The notes: a model not told the origin generated them from the letters alone. DNA of 26,879 nucleotides from Frondihabitans sp. (GCA_025464735.1 JAODMX010000372.1:1-26879); one strand, 5' to 3'. Numbered from the stretch's first letter, positions 14,986 to 22,809 are shown. Translations and numbers: made by a program.

Positions 14986-15840
14986 TCAGCCCGTGACGGG
15001 CGCCGAACCCGTCGCCTGCTCGATGATGCGAGCGAGTTGGCCCGGGTCGGTGGAGTTCTCGGCGAGCCGATTCGGCTTGCCATCGCCGTGGTAGTCGCTC
15101 GACCCGGTGACGATGAGGTCGTACTCGTCGGCGATCTCGCGGAGTCGCACCTTGCCGGCATCGGTGTTCTCGCGGTGTCCGATCTCGAACCCGCCAAGCC
15201 CCGCCTCGATCAGCTCGAGAAGATGACTCCGCGGGATGCTCGGCTCCCGCCCGCGAGTTGCCGGGTGGGCGAGGATGGGCACTCCCCCAGCCGCCCGGAT
15301 CAACTCGACACCGGTCAGAGGGTTGGGTGCCTCGTGCGGTTCGTAGTAGCCGCTTCGCCAGTGCAGGATCCCGGCGAACGCTGCGCTGCGGTCGCGGGCG
15401 TAGCCCCTGGCGACGAGAGCGTCGGCAATGTGCGGACGGCCGAGGGTCGCCCCGTCGGTCGCCTGCGCAAGGACGTCCTCCCATTCGAGGTCGTAGTCGC
15501 GGCTGATCCGCTGCACCATCCGCTCCGCCCGGTGGAGTCGGTCCCTACGCAGACGCTCGGTCTCGGCGACGAGCCCGGGTGACGCAGGATCGAAGAGATA
15601 GGCGAGCATGTGGACGCTGTTCGGACCGATACTCGTGGAGAGTTCCATGCCGGGGATGAACGTGAGGTCGGTCCCGCGGACCGCGGCGATCGCCTCTGTC
15701 CACCCCGCCGTGCTGTCGTGATCCGTGAGCGCGACCGTGCCAAGACCTCCGCGAACAGCCGACGCGATCACCTCGGCGGGTGTCTCGGTTCCGTCGGAGA
15801 CACTGCTGTGGGTATGCAGGTCGATCGGCCTCGAGGTCAT
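14986..15840 (-). CDS. PHP-domain metal-dependent phosphoesterase
   Basis: The 284-residue protein is a single PHP domain of the COG0613 type, related to TrpH/RNase AM-like nucleotide 3',5'-bisphosphate or oligonucleotide phosphatases. Metal-ligand motifs in order: DLHTHSSVSDGT (about 7-18), LTDHDSTAGW (about 37-46), GMELS, the GRPHIADALV motif near 155, LAHPA, GFEIGHREN and TGSSDYHGDGK near the C-terminus. The full set suggests an active enzyme; the substrate cannot be chosen from sequence alone. ATG 15840 is preferred over a frame open to 15897 because the domain begins four residues in and TACGAT lies six bases upstream. It is divergent from the EEP-family membrane protein; the 76-bp spacer holds both -10 elements. 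Confidence 0.9.
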   Translation of the reverse strand: MTSRPIDLHTHSSVSDGTETPAEVIASAVRGGLGTVALTDHDSTAGWTEAIAAVRGTDLTFIPGMELSTSIGPNSVHMLAYLFDPASPGLVAETERLRRDRLHRAERMVQRISRDYDLEWEDVLAQATDGATLGRPHIADALVARGYARDRSAAFAGILHWRSGYYEPHEAPNPLTGVELIRAAGGVPILAHPATRGREPSIPRSHLLELIEAGLGGFEIGHRENTDAGKVRLREIADEYDLIVTGSSDYHGDGKPNRLAENSTDPGQLARIIEQATGSAPVTG

Positions 15841-15852
15841 CTGCCCATCGTA
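15841..15852 (-). promoter_or_regulatory. -10 element for leaderless PHP transcript
   Basis: On the minus strand TACGAT (15852-15847), six bases, then ATG at 15840. Confidence 0.6.
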
Positions 15853-15901
15853 GGTCCCGCCCCCGCACGAGTCGTTCAAGCGGTGTTCGCCGGGCATCCC
15901 C

Positions 15902-15907
15902 TAGGCT
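15902..15907 (+). promoter_or_regulatory. -10 element for EEP-family gene
   Basis: TAGGCT lies nine bases before GTG 15917. There is no Shine-Dalgarno between them, so the transcript is probably leaderless or has only a few leader bases. Confidence 0.45.
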
Positions 15908-15916
15908 CGTGCCACC

Positions 15917-16930
15917 GTGCTACGAAGATTCGTCTCCTTCCTCCTGCTGCTCGCGATCGCTGCCGCCCTGTTCGTCCTCCTCTCGCCCCAGACCCTGGGC
16001 CTCCAGAGGCACGACTACATCGCTCAGGTGATCGCCTTCCGGGGCGTTCTCCTGGTGGCCGCGGTCGTCGTGGCGATCGTCTTCCTTTTCGCCGGCATCG
16101 TGATCCGGCCGCTGCGTCGATTCCTAGCCGCTGCGGCGGTCCTGCTGATCGTCTTCGCGGTCGTCACGGGAGGGGTCTTGTTCGAGCGGGGCCTCGGCGG
16201 GGCGACCTTTGCGACGAAGCAGTCGGGCGACCTCACGGTCCTGTCCTGGAATACCCGGGGCGGCGCGCCCGGCGCTCCTCGCATCGCCGCGCTCGCTCTT
16301 TCCGTCCACGCCGACGTCGTAAGCCTGCCCGAGACGCGCAACGCGGTCGCCGAGCAGGTCGCTGCGATCATGAAACGCTCCGGGTCGACGATGTCGGTCC
16401 TCACCCTCGCCTACGACCAGGTCTCATCAGCGCATTCGACCTCGCTCCTGATCAGCAGCAGGCTGGGTGGCTACAGCATGTCGACCGACGCGACGACGAC
16501 AAGGATCCTGCCCACCGTGGTTGCCACACCTCGCGACGGTCGTGGCCCCGTCTTCATCGCCGCGCATGCGGTGGCACCTGAGCCGCACTACCTCGACGAC
16601 TGGCGCACCGACCTCGACTATCTTGCGAGGCTGTGCTCGGGCGATGACGTGATCATGGCCGGCGATTTCAACTCGACGATCGACCATCAAGCGGGTCTCG
16701 GCGTTCGGAGTGCAACTCTTGGCGACTGCCATGACGCCGCCCTCGCCACCGGCAACGCGGCCGTGGGCACGTGGCCGACCAGCGTCCCGCCGCTCCTCGC
16801 GACACCGATCGATCACGTCATGACCACCTCCGACTGGAAAGTCAGCGGGATGCGCGTGATCACGACCGAAGACAAGGCCGGAAGCGACCACCGCCCCATC
16901 GTCGCGCAGCTGACACCGAAGACGTCCTAG
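15917..16930 (+). CDS. Membrane-anchored endonuclease/exonuclease/phosphatase (EEP) family protein
   Basis: The 337-residue protein has three N-terminal membrane segments (about 5-23, 41-63, 68-88) and an EEP domain from about 106 to 332. The catalytic set is visible: Asn112 (SWNT), Glu139 (LPETR), His217 (AAHAV), Asp250 and Asn252 (GDFNST), Asp299-His300 (IDHVM) and Asp324-His325 (GSDHRP). The domain probably faces outside by topology prediction. The substrate could be a nucleic acid, a phosphoinositide-like lipid or a sphingolipid; the family is too broad to decide. GTG 15917 is the start that places the first hydrophobic helix at the N-terminus. It is divergent from the PHP gene, another metal-dependent phosphoesterase. 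The aminopeptidase gene follows after 63 bp with its own likely promoter. Confidence 0.86.
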   Translation: MLRRFVSFLLLLAIAAALFVLLSPQTLGLQRHDYIAQVIAFRGVLLVAAVVVAIVFLFAGIVIRPLRRFLAAAAVLLIVFAVVTGGVLFERGLGGATFATKQSGDLTVLSWNTRGGAPGAPRIAALALSVHADVVSLPETRNAVAEQVAAIMKRSGSTMSVLTLAYDQVSSAHSTSLLISSRLGGYSMSTDATTTRILPTVVATPRDGRGPVFIAAHAVAPEPHYLDDWRTDLDYLARLCSGDDVIMAGDFNSTIDHQAGLGVRSATLGDCHDAALATGNAAVGTWPTSVPPLLATPIDHVMTTSDWKVSGMRVITTEDKAGSDHRPIVAQLTPKTS

Positions 16931-16933
16931 AGG

Positions 16934-16942
16934 TTTTCCACA
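16934..16942 (+). promoter_or_regulatory. DnaA-box-like 9-mer TTTTCCACA
   Basis: TTTTCCACA followed by GG, just after the EEP stop and 38 bp before the pepP -10. One of three TTnTCCACAGG words in promoter spacers of this window. Confidence 0.35.
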
Positions 16943-16980
16943 GGTCCGACCGGGTCCTGCGCGGGGTCAGCGCGAGGCGC

Positions 16981-16986
16981 GATAAT
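16981..16986 (+). promoter_or_regulatory. -10 element for Xaa-Pro aminopeptidase gene
   Basis: GATAAT ends seven bases before ATG 16994. The competing in-frame ATG at 16985 overlaps this hexamer, so 16994 is favoured. Confidence 0.5.
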
Positions 16987-16993
16987 GGTGGAC

Positions 16994-18481
16994 ATGGCTG
17001 ACCAGAAGGCTCCCCGCGCTACCTCCAACCGATCCACGACCCCTGTGTCCGACACCTTCAAGGAGTACATCTCCTCTCAGTGGGCGGAGCATCCCGACCA
17101 GGTGACGAGCCCGCGCGAGCAGTCGCCGTTCGCCGCGGCGCGGCGGGCTGCACTCTCCGCACTTCACCCGGGCAAACGGCTCGTGATCCCGGCGGGTCTG
17201 GCGAAGATCCGATCGAATGACACCGACTACCCGTTCCGGGCGCACGCTGCCTTCTCGCATCTCACCGGCTGGGGAGCCGACACGGTTCCGGGCTCTGTCC
17301 TGGTCCTCGAGCCTGTGGGCGCCGATCACGAAGCCACGCTGTACTTTCGGGCCAGCGCGGGCCGCGACTCCGACGAGTTCTACGCCAATCCCGAGATCGG
17401 CGAGTTCTGGATCGGGCCTCGCCCCTCACTCAGCCAAGTCGGAGTCGACCTCGGCCTCACCACGCGCGACCTCGCCGACCTCGACGCCGTCGTTGCCACG
17501 TCCGACGCCGACACGCTCGTCGTTCGAGACGCCGACCCCGACCTCACGCGCCGCGTCGACGCGCTCGTCCCCGCGACACCCGACGAGACCGTCGACACCG
17601 TGGCGGATCGCGCCGCGAGCCTCGATGTCCTCGCCCGCGATCTCAGCGAGCTCCGTCTCGTCAAAGATGCTTTCGAGGTTGCGCAGATGCGTGGCGCCGT
17701 CGCGGCCACGAAGCGCGGCTTCGACGACATCATCGGCGACTTCGATGACGTCGTCGCGCACGCGCGTGGCGAGCGCCTCGTCGAGGGCACCTTCAACCGC
17801 CGCGCTCGTGCCGACGGCAACACCGTCGGCTACGACACCATCGCAGCCTCGGGTGACCACGCGTGCATCCTGCACTGGACTCGCAACGACGGCGAAGTGC
17901 GGGCCGGCGACCTGATCCTGATCGACGCCGGCATCGAGCTCGACAGTCTCTACACGGCTGACATCACGCGCACCCTGCCCGTCTCGGGTCAATTCACCGA
18001 CGTCCAGCGGCTCGTCTACGACGCCGTCCTCGAGGCGGCGGATGCCGCTTTTGCGATCGTCAAGCCCGGCATCAGGTTCCGCGAGATCCACGCGACGGCA
18101 ATGGCCGTGATCGCCGAGAAGACCGCCGAGTGGGGTTTCCTGCCGGTCTCGGCGGCCGAGTCGATCAAGCCAGAGCATCAGTTCCACCGTCGCTACATGG
18201 TTCACGGCACGAGCCACCACCTAGGCATCGACGTGCACGACTGCGCTGCCGCTCGCCGCGACCTCTATCTCGACGGCGTTCTCGAGCCCGGCATGGTGTT
18301 CACGATCGAGCCGGGCCTCTACTTCCAACCCGACGACCTCACGGTCCCCGAGGCGTTCCGCGGAATCGGCGTTCGCATCGAAGACGACATCCTCGTCACG
18401 GCCGACGGGGCAGAGAACCTCTCCATCGCGATCCCGCGGACCGCGTCCGACGTCGAAGCCTGGGTGGGCGGCCGAAGCTGA
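16994..18481 (+). CDS. pepP: Xaa-Pro aminopeptidase (aminopeptidase P, M24B)
   Basis: The 495-residue cytoplasmic dimetal peptidase removes N-terminal residues that precede proline. An N-terminal AMP_N domain (about 70-200; KRLVIPAGLAKIRSNDTDYPFR, with DEFYANPEIGEFWIG) is followed by the M24 'pita-bread' domain from about 230. Metal ligands are present in order: Asp in LILIDAGIELDSLYTADITRT (two Asp), His in HGTSHHLGIDVHD, Glu in FTIEPGLYF, and Glu in GVRIEDDILV. The set is complete, so activity is expected. Start: ATG 16994, not 16985, because a -10 element overlaps the upstream ATG. The first ~25 residues (MADQKAPRATSNRSTTPVS) are low-complexity, as is usual in actinobacterial homologues. 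The downstream gene starts after 86 bp with its own promoter. Confidence 0.93.
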   Translation: MADQKAPRATSNRSTTPVSDTFKEYISSQWAEHPDQVTSPREQSPFAAARRAALSALHPGKRLVIPAGLAKIRSNDTDYPFRAHAAFSHLTGWGADTVPGSVLVLEPVGADHEATLYFRASAGRDSDEFYANPEIGEFWIGPRPSLSQVGVDLGLTTRDLADLDAVVATSDADTLVVRDADPDLTRRVDALVPATPDETVDTVADRAASLDVLARDLSELRLVKDAFEVAQMRGAVAATKRGFDDIIGDFDDVVAHARGERLVEGTFNRRARADGNTVGYDTIAASGDHACILHWTRNDGEVRAGDLILIDAGIELDSLYTADITRTLPVSGQFTDVQRLVYDAVLEAADAAFAIVKPGIRFREIHATAMAVIAEKTAEWGFLPVSAAESIKPEHQFHRRYMVHGTSHHLGIDVHDCAAARRDLYLDGVLEPGMVFTIEPGLYFQPDDLTVPEAFRGIGVRIEDDILVTADGAENLSIAIPRTASDVEAWVGGRS

Positions 18482-18541
18482 CACGATCGGCACCGAGACG
18501 GTCGACATCGAGACCTTTGTCAGGACACGCGACACGATCGG
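18480..18541 (+). repeat. 11-bp direct repeat GACACGATCGG
   Basis: Copies at 18480-18490 (overlapping the pepP stop) and 18531-18541, 51 bp apart start to start. The second lies about 15 bp upstream of the -10 of the next gene. Each contains the palindrome CGATCG. A paired regulator site is possible; chance is not excluded. Confidence 0.4.
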
Positions 18542-18555
18542 TCACTAGCACAGGC

Positions 18556-18567
18556 TAAATTGGTCAC
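18556..18567 (+). promoter_or_regulatory. -10 element for leaderless PRC/MgtE_N/CBS operon
   Basis: TAAATT (18556-18561), six bases, GTG start at 18568. Confidence 0.6.
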
Positions 18568-19884
18568 GTGAGCGCCACGAGAGTCTTCGTCGCCCGATTG
18601 GCCGGGTGCTCCGTCTTCGACCCCGCGGGCGATCGAGTCGGCAAGGTACGCGACGTTCTCGTCGTCTATCGACACGACGACTCGCCCCGCGTGGTTGGGT
18701 TCGTAGTGGAAGTCCCAGGCAAACGCAGGGTTTTCGTCAGCATCGGTCGCGTGACCAGCATCGGATCCGGCCAGATCATCACGACCGGAACGATCGCGTT
18801 GCGTCGCTTCGAACAACGTGGCGGCGAGGTGCGGGTGATCGCCGAGATCCTGGGTCGGAAGGTCACGCTTCGCCACGACTCATCGAAGGCCACGATCGAA
18901 GACGTCGCGATCGACGAATCCACGTCGGGCGACTGGGAGGTCAGCCAGGTCTTCCTGCGCAAGCCGAAGACGGGTGCGTCCCCGTTCGGAAAAGGTCCGA
19001 CGGTCTTCGCTGCGTGGGGCGACGTCGACGAAGAGAACTCGCCCGGTGAGAGCCAGAGCGCTGAGCATGTTATCGCCGCATACTCCGACCTGCTGCCGGC
19101 CGACCTCGCAAATGCTCTGCTCGACCTGTCCGAGGAGCGTCGCTACGAGGTCGCCGAAGAACTCTCCGACGACCGCTTGGCCGACGTTCTCGAAGAGATG
19201 CCCGAAGACGAGCAGGTGGCGATCCTCAACCGACTCGACGACGATCGCGCCGCCGACGTCCTCGACCAGATGCAGCCCGACGACGCCGCCGACCTCATCG
19301 CCCAGCTCACCGACGAGCGGAGTGCGGCTCTCCTCGACCTGATGGAGCCTGAAGAGGCCGAAGACGTTCGCATGCTTCTGAGCTACGACTCCGACACGGC
19401 CGGTGGCCTGATGACGACGGAACCCGTCATCGTCTCCGCCGACGCCACCGTCGCCGAGGGTCTCGCGATGATCCGCCGCCACGAGATCGCGCCCGCACTG
19501 GGTGCGGCTGTCTGCGTCGTCCTTCCTCCCTACGAACCTCCGACGGGCCGCTTCCTCGGAATGGTCCACTTCCAGCGGATGCTGCGCTACCCGCCCAACG
19601 AACGGCTGGGTACGCTGCTCGACCAGCAGCTCGAGCCCGTCCACGTCGGTGCCTCGGCTCTCGAGGTCACCCGCGTCATGGCCACGTACAACCTCGTGTC
19701 CGTGCCGGTTGTCGACGACAACCATCGACTGGTCGGGGTGGTGACCATCGACGACGTCCTCGACCACGTGCTGCCCGAAGACTGGCGCAGCCAGGATCCC
19801 GAGCAACCTCTCGGCCGCACCCGCGCCCGCAGAAGAACACCCATGACCAGTACCGGAAGGAGGACGACCAATGGCACGCGATAG
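18568..19884 (+). CDS. Soluble PRC-barrel / MgtE_N / CBS-pair protein
   Basis: The 438-residue protein begins with a PRC-barrel-like region (about 5-135; VFVARLAGCSVFDPAGDRVGKVRDVLV), then an acidic helical MgtE N-terminal repeat region (about 165-275; LADVLEEMPEDEQVAILNRLDDDRAADVLDQM) and a CBS-domain pair (about 280-415; GGLMTTEPVIVSADATVAEGL ... VPVVDDNHRLVGVVTIDDVLDHVLPEDW). It lacks the transmembrane transport domain of MgtE, so it is the sensor part without the channel. I infer a Mg2+- or nucleotide-responsive regulator, perhaps of the DUF1003 membrane protein, whose ATG overlaps this gene's last 14 bp. The basic C-terminal tail is likely disordered. GTG 18568 is supported by the -10 position. 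No catalytic activity is implied. Confidence 0.88.
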   Translation: MSATRVFVARLAGCSVFDPAGDRVGKVRDVLVVYRHDDSPRVVGFVVEVPGKRRVFVSIGRVTSIGSGQIITTGTIALRRFEQRGGEVRVIAEILGRKVTLRHDSSKATIEDVAIDESTSGDWEVSQVFLRKPKTGASPFGKGPTVFAAWGDVDEENSPGESQSAEHVIAAYSDLLPADLANALLDLSEERRYEVAEELSDDRLADVLEEMPEDEQVAILNRLDDDRAADVLDQMQPDDAADLIAQLTDERSAALLDLMEPEEAEDVRMLLSYDSDTAGGLMTTEPVIVSADATVAEGLAMIRRHEIAPALGAAVCVVLPPYEPPTGRFLGMVHFQRMLRYPPNERLGTLLDQQLEPVHVGASALEVTRVMATYNLVSVPVVDDNHRLVGVVTIDDVLDHVLPEDWRSQDPEQPLGRTRARRRTPMTSTGRRTTNGTR

Positions 19885-20425
19885 CCGTAACGACGTCCGT
19901 CTCGACTCCCCCAAGGGCCTCCGGGTCCGCGTCCTCCCGGGCCGCAACCGCGCAAGTCGTGATCGCTTCGGCCGTGCGACGGAGGCGATCGCTCGAGGCA
20001 TGGGCACTCCGTTTTTCCTCATCGCTTTGACGGCCTTCTGCGCGGTCTGGATGCTCTACAACATCTTCGCGAAGCCGTACCACCTCAACTTCGACGACCC
20101 CGCCATCGGTTTCACTGCTCTCACCCTGATCCTGTCGCTCCAGGCGTCTTACGCGGCTCCACTCATCCTGCTCGCACAGAACCGGCAGGACGACCGTGAC
20201 CGCGTCCAGTTCGAACAGGATCGCCAGCGGGCAGAGCGCAATCTCTCCGACACGGAGTATCTGGCTCGCGAGGTCGTCGCCCTCCGCCTTGCCATCAAGG
20301 ACATGGCGTCGAAAGACTTCATCCGCGACGAACTCCGGTCTCTCCTCGAAGAGCTCGACAGCCGCCCCGCCGGCGCGACCACGGGCGCCCTCGACGATTC
20401 GCTGGGAGCGGGGCGCGACGCGTGA
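19871..20425 (+). CDS. DUF1003 membrane protein
   Basis: The 184-residue protein is of the DUF1003 family. A basic N-terminus (about 1-43) precedes two membrane helices, about 45-64 (FFLIALTAFCAVWMLYNIF) and about 76-103, joined by the family motif around PYHLNFDDPAIGFTALTLILS and followed by LLAQNRQDDRDR. The C-terminal part is a predicted coiled coil (about 108-160). ATG 19871 lies inside the upstream gene; AGGAGG (19858-19863) is the strongest ribosome-binding site in the window, seven bases before it. The stop overlaps the GTG of mrp (GTGA), so DUF1003 and mrp are probably translationally coupled. The role is unknown; pairing with an MgtE_N/CBS protein suggests ion or stress sensing at the membrane (inference). 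Confidence 0.9.
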   Translation: MARDSRNDVRLDSPKGLRVRVLPGRNRASRDRFGRATEAIARGMGTPFFLIALTAFCAVWMLYNIFAKPYHLNFDDPAIGFTALTLILSLQASYAAPLILLAQNRQDDRDRVQFEQDRQRAERNLSDTEYLAREVVALRLAIKDMASKDFIRDELRSLLEELDSRPAGATTGALDDSLGAGRDA

Positions 20426-21564
20426 CCGACGTCGCCGACCGGATCCGGGAGGCGCTCGATCGGGTGATCGATCCGGAGATTCGCAAGCCGATCACCGAGC
20501 TCGACATGGTGGGCGGCGTCACGGTCGCGGCTGACGGGTCGGCGACCATCGCGATCAAACTGACGATCGTTGGCTGCCCCGCGGCCGACACCATCGAGCG
20601 CGACGTCCTGCAGGCGGCGACAGCGGTTGCCGGGGTCTCGTCGGTCGCCATCGAGGTCACCGTGATGACCCGTGAGGAGCGCGCTGCCCTCACGGAGAAA
20701 CTCCGCGGTGGCCGGGCCGCCCGCGTGATGCCGTTTGGCCCGGACACCCTGACCCGGATCTACGCCGTGACAAGCGGCAAGGGCGGCGTCGGCAAGTCGA
20801 CGGTGACCGCCAATCTGGCCGTTGCCCTCGCGGCCCGTGGCCTTCGCGTCGGCATCGTCGACGCCGACGTGTTCGGCTTCTCGATCCCCGGTCTCCTCGG
20901 CCTGGTCGACGCACGAGGAGCCGCGGTGAAGCCGACGCAGGTCGACGACATGATCCTGCCGCCCATCGCGCACGGCGTGAAAGTCATCTCCATTGGAATG
21001 TTCGTCGACGACACGTCGACCGCGGTCGCCTGGCGCGGGCCGATGCTCCACCGCACCATCCAGCAGTTCCTCACCGATGTCTACTTCGGCGACCTCGACG
21101 TTCTGCTGCTCGACCTCCCGCCCGGCACCGGGGACGTCGCGATCTCGGTCGGGCAGTTGCTCCCGCACGCCGAGGTGCTCGTCGTCACGACGCCACAGCC
21201 GGCCGCCGCGGACGTCGCCGAGCGTTCGGGACTCGTCGCCCGTCAGACCGGGCAGAGGGTGCTCGGGGTCATCGAGAACATGGCGGGCCTCGCTCAGCCG
21301 GATGGCTCAGTGCTCGATCTCTTCGGATCCGGGGGCGGCCGAGAAACAGCGCGACGCCTGTCTCTGGGCCAGGAGCAGCCGGTCGAGGTGCTCGCGAGCG
21401 TGCCTCTCAGCGTGGCCCTGCGGGAAGGTGGAGATGCGGGGGTGCCGGTCGTTGTCGGTGACCCGCAGGATCCGGCGGCTGTCGCCATCGACACTCTCGC
21501 CGGTCGCCTCGCCGTGCGTGAGCGTGTCCTCTCGGGACGCAAGCTCGGACTTTCGGTGAGTTAG
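20422..21564 (+). CDS. mrp: Mrp/NBP35-family P-loop ATPase, Fe-S carrier-like
   Basis: The 380-residue protein is Mrp/ApbC-like: an N-terminal MIP18/DUF59 domain (about 5-85; DPEIRKPITELDMVGGV and GCPAADTIERDV) and a deviant Walker A SGKGGVGKST (118-127), then GIVDADVFGFSIPGLLG, DLPPGTGDVAISVGQ and TTPQPAAADVAERS. The family carries or assembles Fe-S clusters. The C-terminal CxxC that holds the cluster in many homologues is absent (ENMAGLAQPDGSVLDLFGSGG), and Cys52 is the only cysteine I see. Actinobacterial relatives often look like this. ATP binding is supported; cluster binding at a CxxC is not. GTG 20422 overlaps the DUF1003 stop. The end of the operon lies in an 80-bp spacer before convergent tatB with no clear terminator. 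Confidence 0.92.
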   Translation: MTDVADRIREALDRVIDPEIRKPITELDMVGGVTVAADGSATIAIKLTIVGCPAADTIERDVLQAATAVAGVSSVAIEVTVMTREERAALTEKLRGGRAARVMPFGPDTLTRIYAVTSGKGGVGKSTVTANLAVALAARGLRVGIVDADVFGFSIPGLLGLVDARGAAVKPTQVDDMILPPIAHGVKVISIGMFVDDTSTAVAWRGPMLHRTIQQFLTDVYFGDLDVLLLDLPPGTGDVAISVGQLLPHAEVLVVTTPQPAAADVAERSGLVARQTGQRVLGVIENMAGLAQPDGSVLDLFGSGGGRETARRLSLGQEQPVEVLASVPLSVALREGGDAGVPVVVGDPQDPAAVAIDTLAGRLAVRERVLSGRKLGLSVS

Positions 21565-21644
21565 GCAGTGCCGGCGACCCTCCGACCCGCCTCGGGCTCG
21601 ACCGGGCTTCACTCGCGAGAGGAGCCGTGCGCTTCTTAGGGGCG

Positions 21645-22028
21645 CTACGTGGCCTCGTTATCGTAGGGTGGTGCCTCGCCCGCTACGAGCGGCACGATGG
21701 GGCTGCTCTGGCCGGACGAGGGTAGACCGGCGGCGACGGCGGCTTCTGCGGACGCCGGCGTGGAGATGGCCACCGGTGACTCCTCCAGGAGGGCATCGCG
21801 GATGATTCGCCTCGGGTCGTATTGACGCGGATCGAGTTTCTGCCAGTCGACGTCGGCGAACTCCTCGCCCATCTCGTCTTTCATCCGGTCGCGGGCGTTG
21901 TCGGCCATGGCACGAACGGTCTTGACGAGTTGAGCGAGCTTCTGGGCGTAGACGGGCAGGCGCGTCGGACCCAGCAGCATGACAGCGATGATCGCCACCA
22001 CGAAAAGCTTGTCGAAGGATTGGAACAC
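21645..22028 (-). CDS. tatB: Sec-independent translocase subunit TatB
   Basis: The 127-residue protein has the Tat A/B layout: a short N-terminal membrane helix (about 4-20; FDKLFVVAIIAVMLLGP), the hinge GPTRLPVYAQ, an amphipathic helix (QKLAQLVKTVRAMADNARDRMKDEMGEEFADV) and a loose Ala/Ser/Pro-rich C-terminus. The hinge GPxRLP and the DWQKLDPRQYDPRRI segment after the amphipathic helix fit actinobacterial TatB rather than TatA. TatB works with TatA and TatC in export of folded twin-arginine proteins; no tatC is in this window. GTG 22028 is supported by TAGTCT six bases upstream. Divergent from the O-methyltransferase gene, as in mycobacteria where sigE and related genes lie between. Confidence 0.9.
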   Translation of the reverse strand: MFQSFDKLFVVAIIAVMLLGPTRLPVYAQKLAQLVKTVRAMADNARDRMKDEMGEEFADVDWQKLDPRQYDPRRIIRDALLEESPVAISTPASAEAAVAAGLPSSGQSSPIVPLVAGEAPPYDNEAT

Positions 22029-22040
22029 GACTCGAGACTA
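22029..22040 (-). promoter_or_regulatory. -10 element for leaderless tatB transcript
   Basis: On the minus strand TAGTCT (22040-22035), six bases, then GTG at 22028. Confidence 0.6.
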
Positions 22041-22065
22041 ACTGCTGTGAGCCGAAAACGGGCCC

Positions 22066-22085
22066 TAGAGTTGACCGACGAGGAG
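22066..22085 (+). promoter_or_regulatory. -10 and ribosome-binding site of O-methyltransferase gene
   Basis: TAGAGT (22066-22071) is a -10 candidate with a short leader; GAGGAG (22080-22085) ends five bases before GTG 22091. This gene, unlike most neighbours, shows a leader with a Shine-Dalgarno. Confidence 0.5.
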
Positions 22086-22090
22086 TGACA

Positions 22091-22717
22091 GTGCCACACA
22101 AAGAGTCCAGTTGGAAGTTCGCCGAAGAACTGGTCACCGAAAGCGATGCGATCGGTCTCGCTCGCCAGCACTCCCTCGAGGCAGGTGTCGAGACGGTTTC
22201 GCCCGGTGTCGGAGCCCAGCTCGCGGTCGCAACCGCGCTCGTCGCTGCCCAGAACATCATCGAGATCGGAACGGGCCTCGGCGTCTCCGGCCTGTGGCTG
22301 ATGCAGGGCTCCCCTGGTGCCACTCTGACCTCGATCGACAACGAGGTCGATCACCAGCAGGCCGCACGGGAGAGCTACGCCCTTGCGGGGATCCCGGCCA
22401 ATCGTGTCCGTCTTATCGCGGGGCGCGCTCGCGACGTCCTCCCTCGCATGAACGAAAATTCCTACGACGTCGTCCTCGTCGACGCCGACCCCGAAGGCGT
22501 CATCGAGTACGTCGAACACGGTCTGCGCCTTGCCCGCCCAGGGGGTCTCGTGCTCGTGGTGCACGCCCTGTGGAACGGCCGCGTTGCCAATCCCGCCGCG
22601 CGGGAGCCTGTCACGACGGGGTTCCGCACGCTGCTGACCGAGGTCTCGACCTCGCCAGCTGTGATCAGTTCACTGTCGACGGCGGGCGACGGCCTCCTGC
22701 ACCTGGTCAAGCGCTAG
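22091..22717 (+). CDS. SAM-dependent O-methyltransferase (Methyltransf_3/24-like)
   Basis: The 208-residue Rossmann-fold methyltransferase has motif I IIEIGTGLGVSGLWLM (about 56-71), followed by the acidic SIDNEVDHQ, the RLIAGRARDVLPRM segment, VVLVDADPEGVIEYVEHGLRLARPGG (motif IV with the metal-side Asp pair) and a C-terminal strand GDGLLHLVKR. This is the COG4122 type, often Mg2+-dependent catechol-like O-methyltransferases; M. tuberculosis has a related protein near sigE (Rv1220c). The substrate is unknown. The GTG at 22091 is chosen over an in-frame GTG at 22085 because GAGGAG is then correctly spaced. It is divergent from tatB and is followed by a strong bidirectional hairpin shared with DUF3117. 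Confidence 0.87.
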   Translation: MPHKESSWKFAEELVTESDAIGLARQHSLEAGVETVSPGVGAQLAVATALVAAQNIIEIGTGLGVSGLWLMQGSPGATLTSIDNEVDHQQAARESYALAGIPANRVRLIAGRARDVLPRMNENSYDVVLVDADPEGVIEYVEHGLRLARPGGLVLVVHALWNGRVANPAAREPVTTGFRTLLTEVSTSPAVISSLSTAGDGLLHLVKR

Positions 22718-22759
22718 CCCGTCCGCGCCCGTGGTCGCGGCCGACGGCGAGAAAGACAA

Positions 22760-22798
22760 CGCCCCGTCGCCGCGCTTGGGGTGCGCGGCGACGGGGCG
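22760..22798. terminator. Perfect 15-bp stem terminator between convergent genes
   Basis: CGCCCCGTCGCCGCG (22760-22774), 9-nt loop, exact complement at 22784-22798. On the minus strand it is followed by TTGTCTTTCT, so it best serves the DUF3117 mRNA; on the plus strand the tail is weak. Probably stops transcription both ways. Confidence 0.85.
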
Positions 22799-22809
22799 AA
22801 TTCAAGCCG

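Noticed and set aside
14977..14994. ACGGGC/GCCCGT hairpin over the PHP stop codon as a terminator
   Set aside because: Only 6 bp with no T tract on the minus strand, and such short stems are frequent at this base composition.
18880..20022. 380-codon frame antisense to the MgtE_N/CBS gene
   Set aside because: Same shadow effect; the sense protein has clear domains and a start with a promoter.
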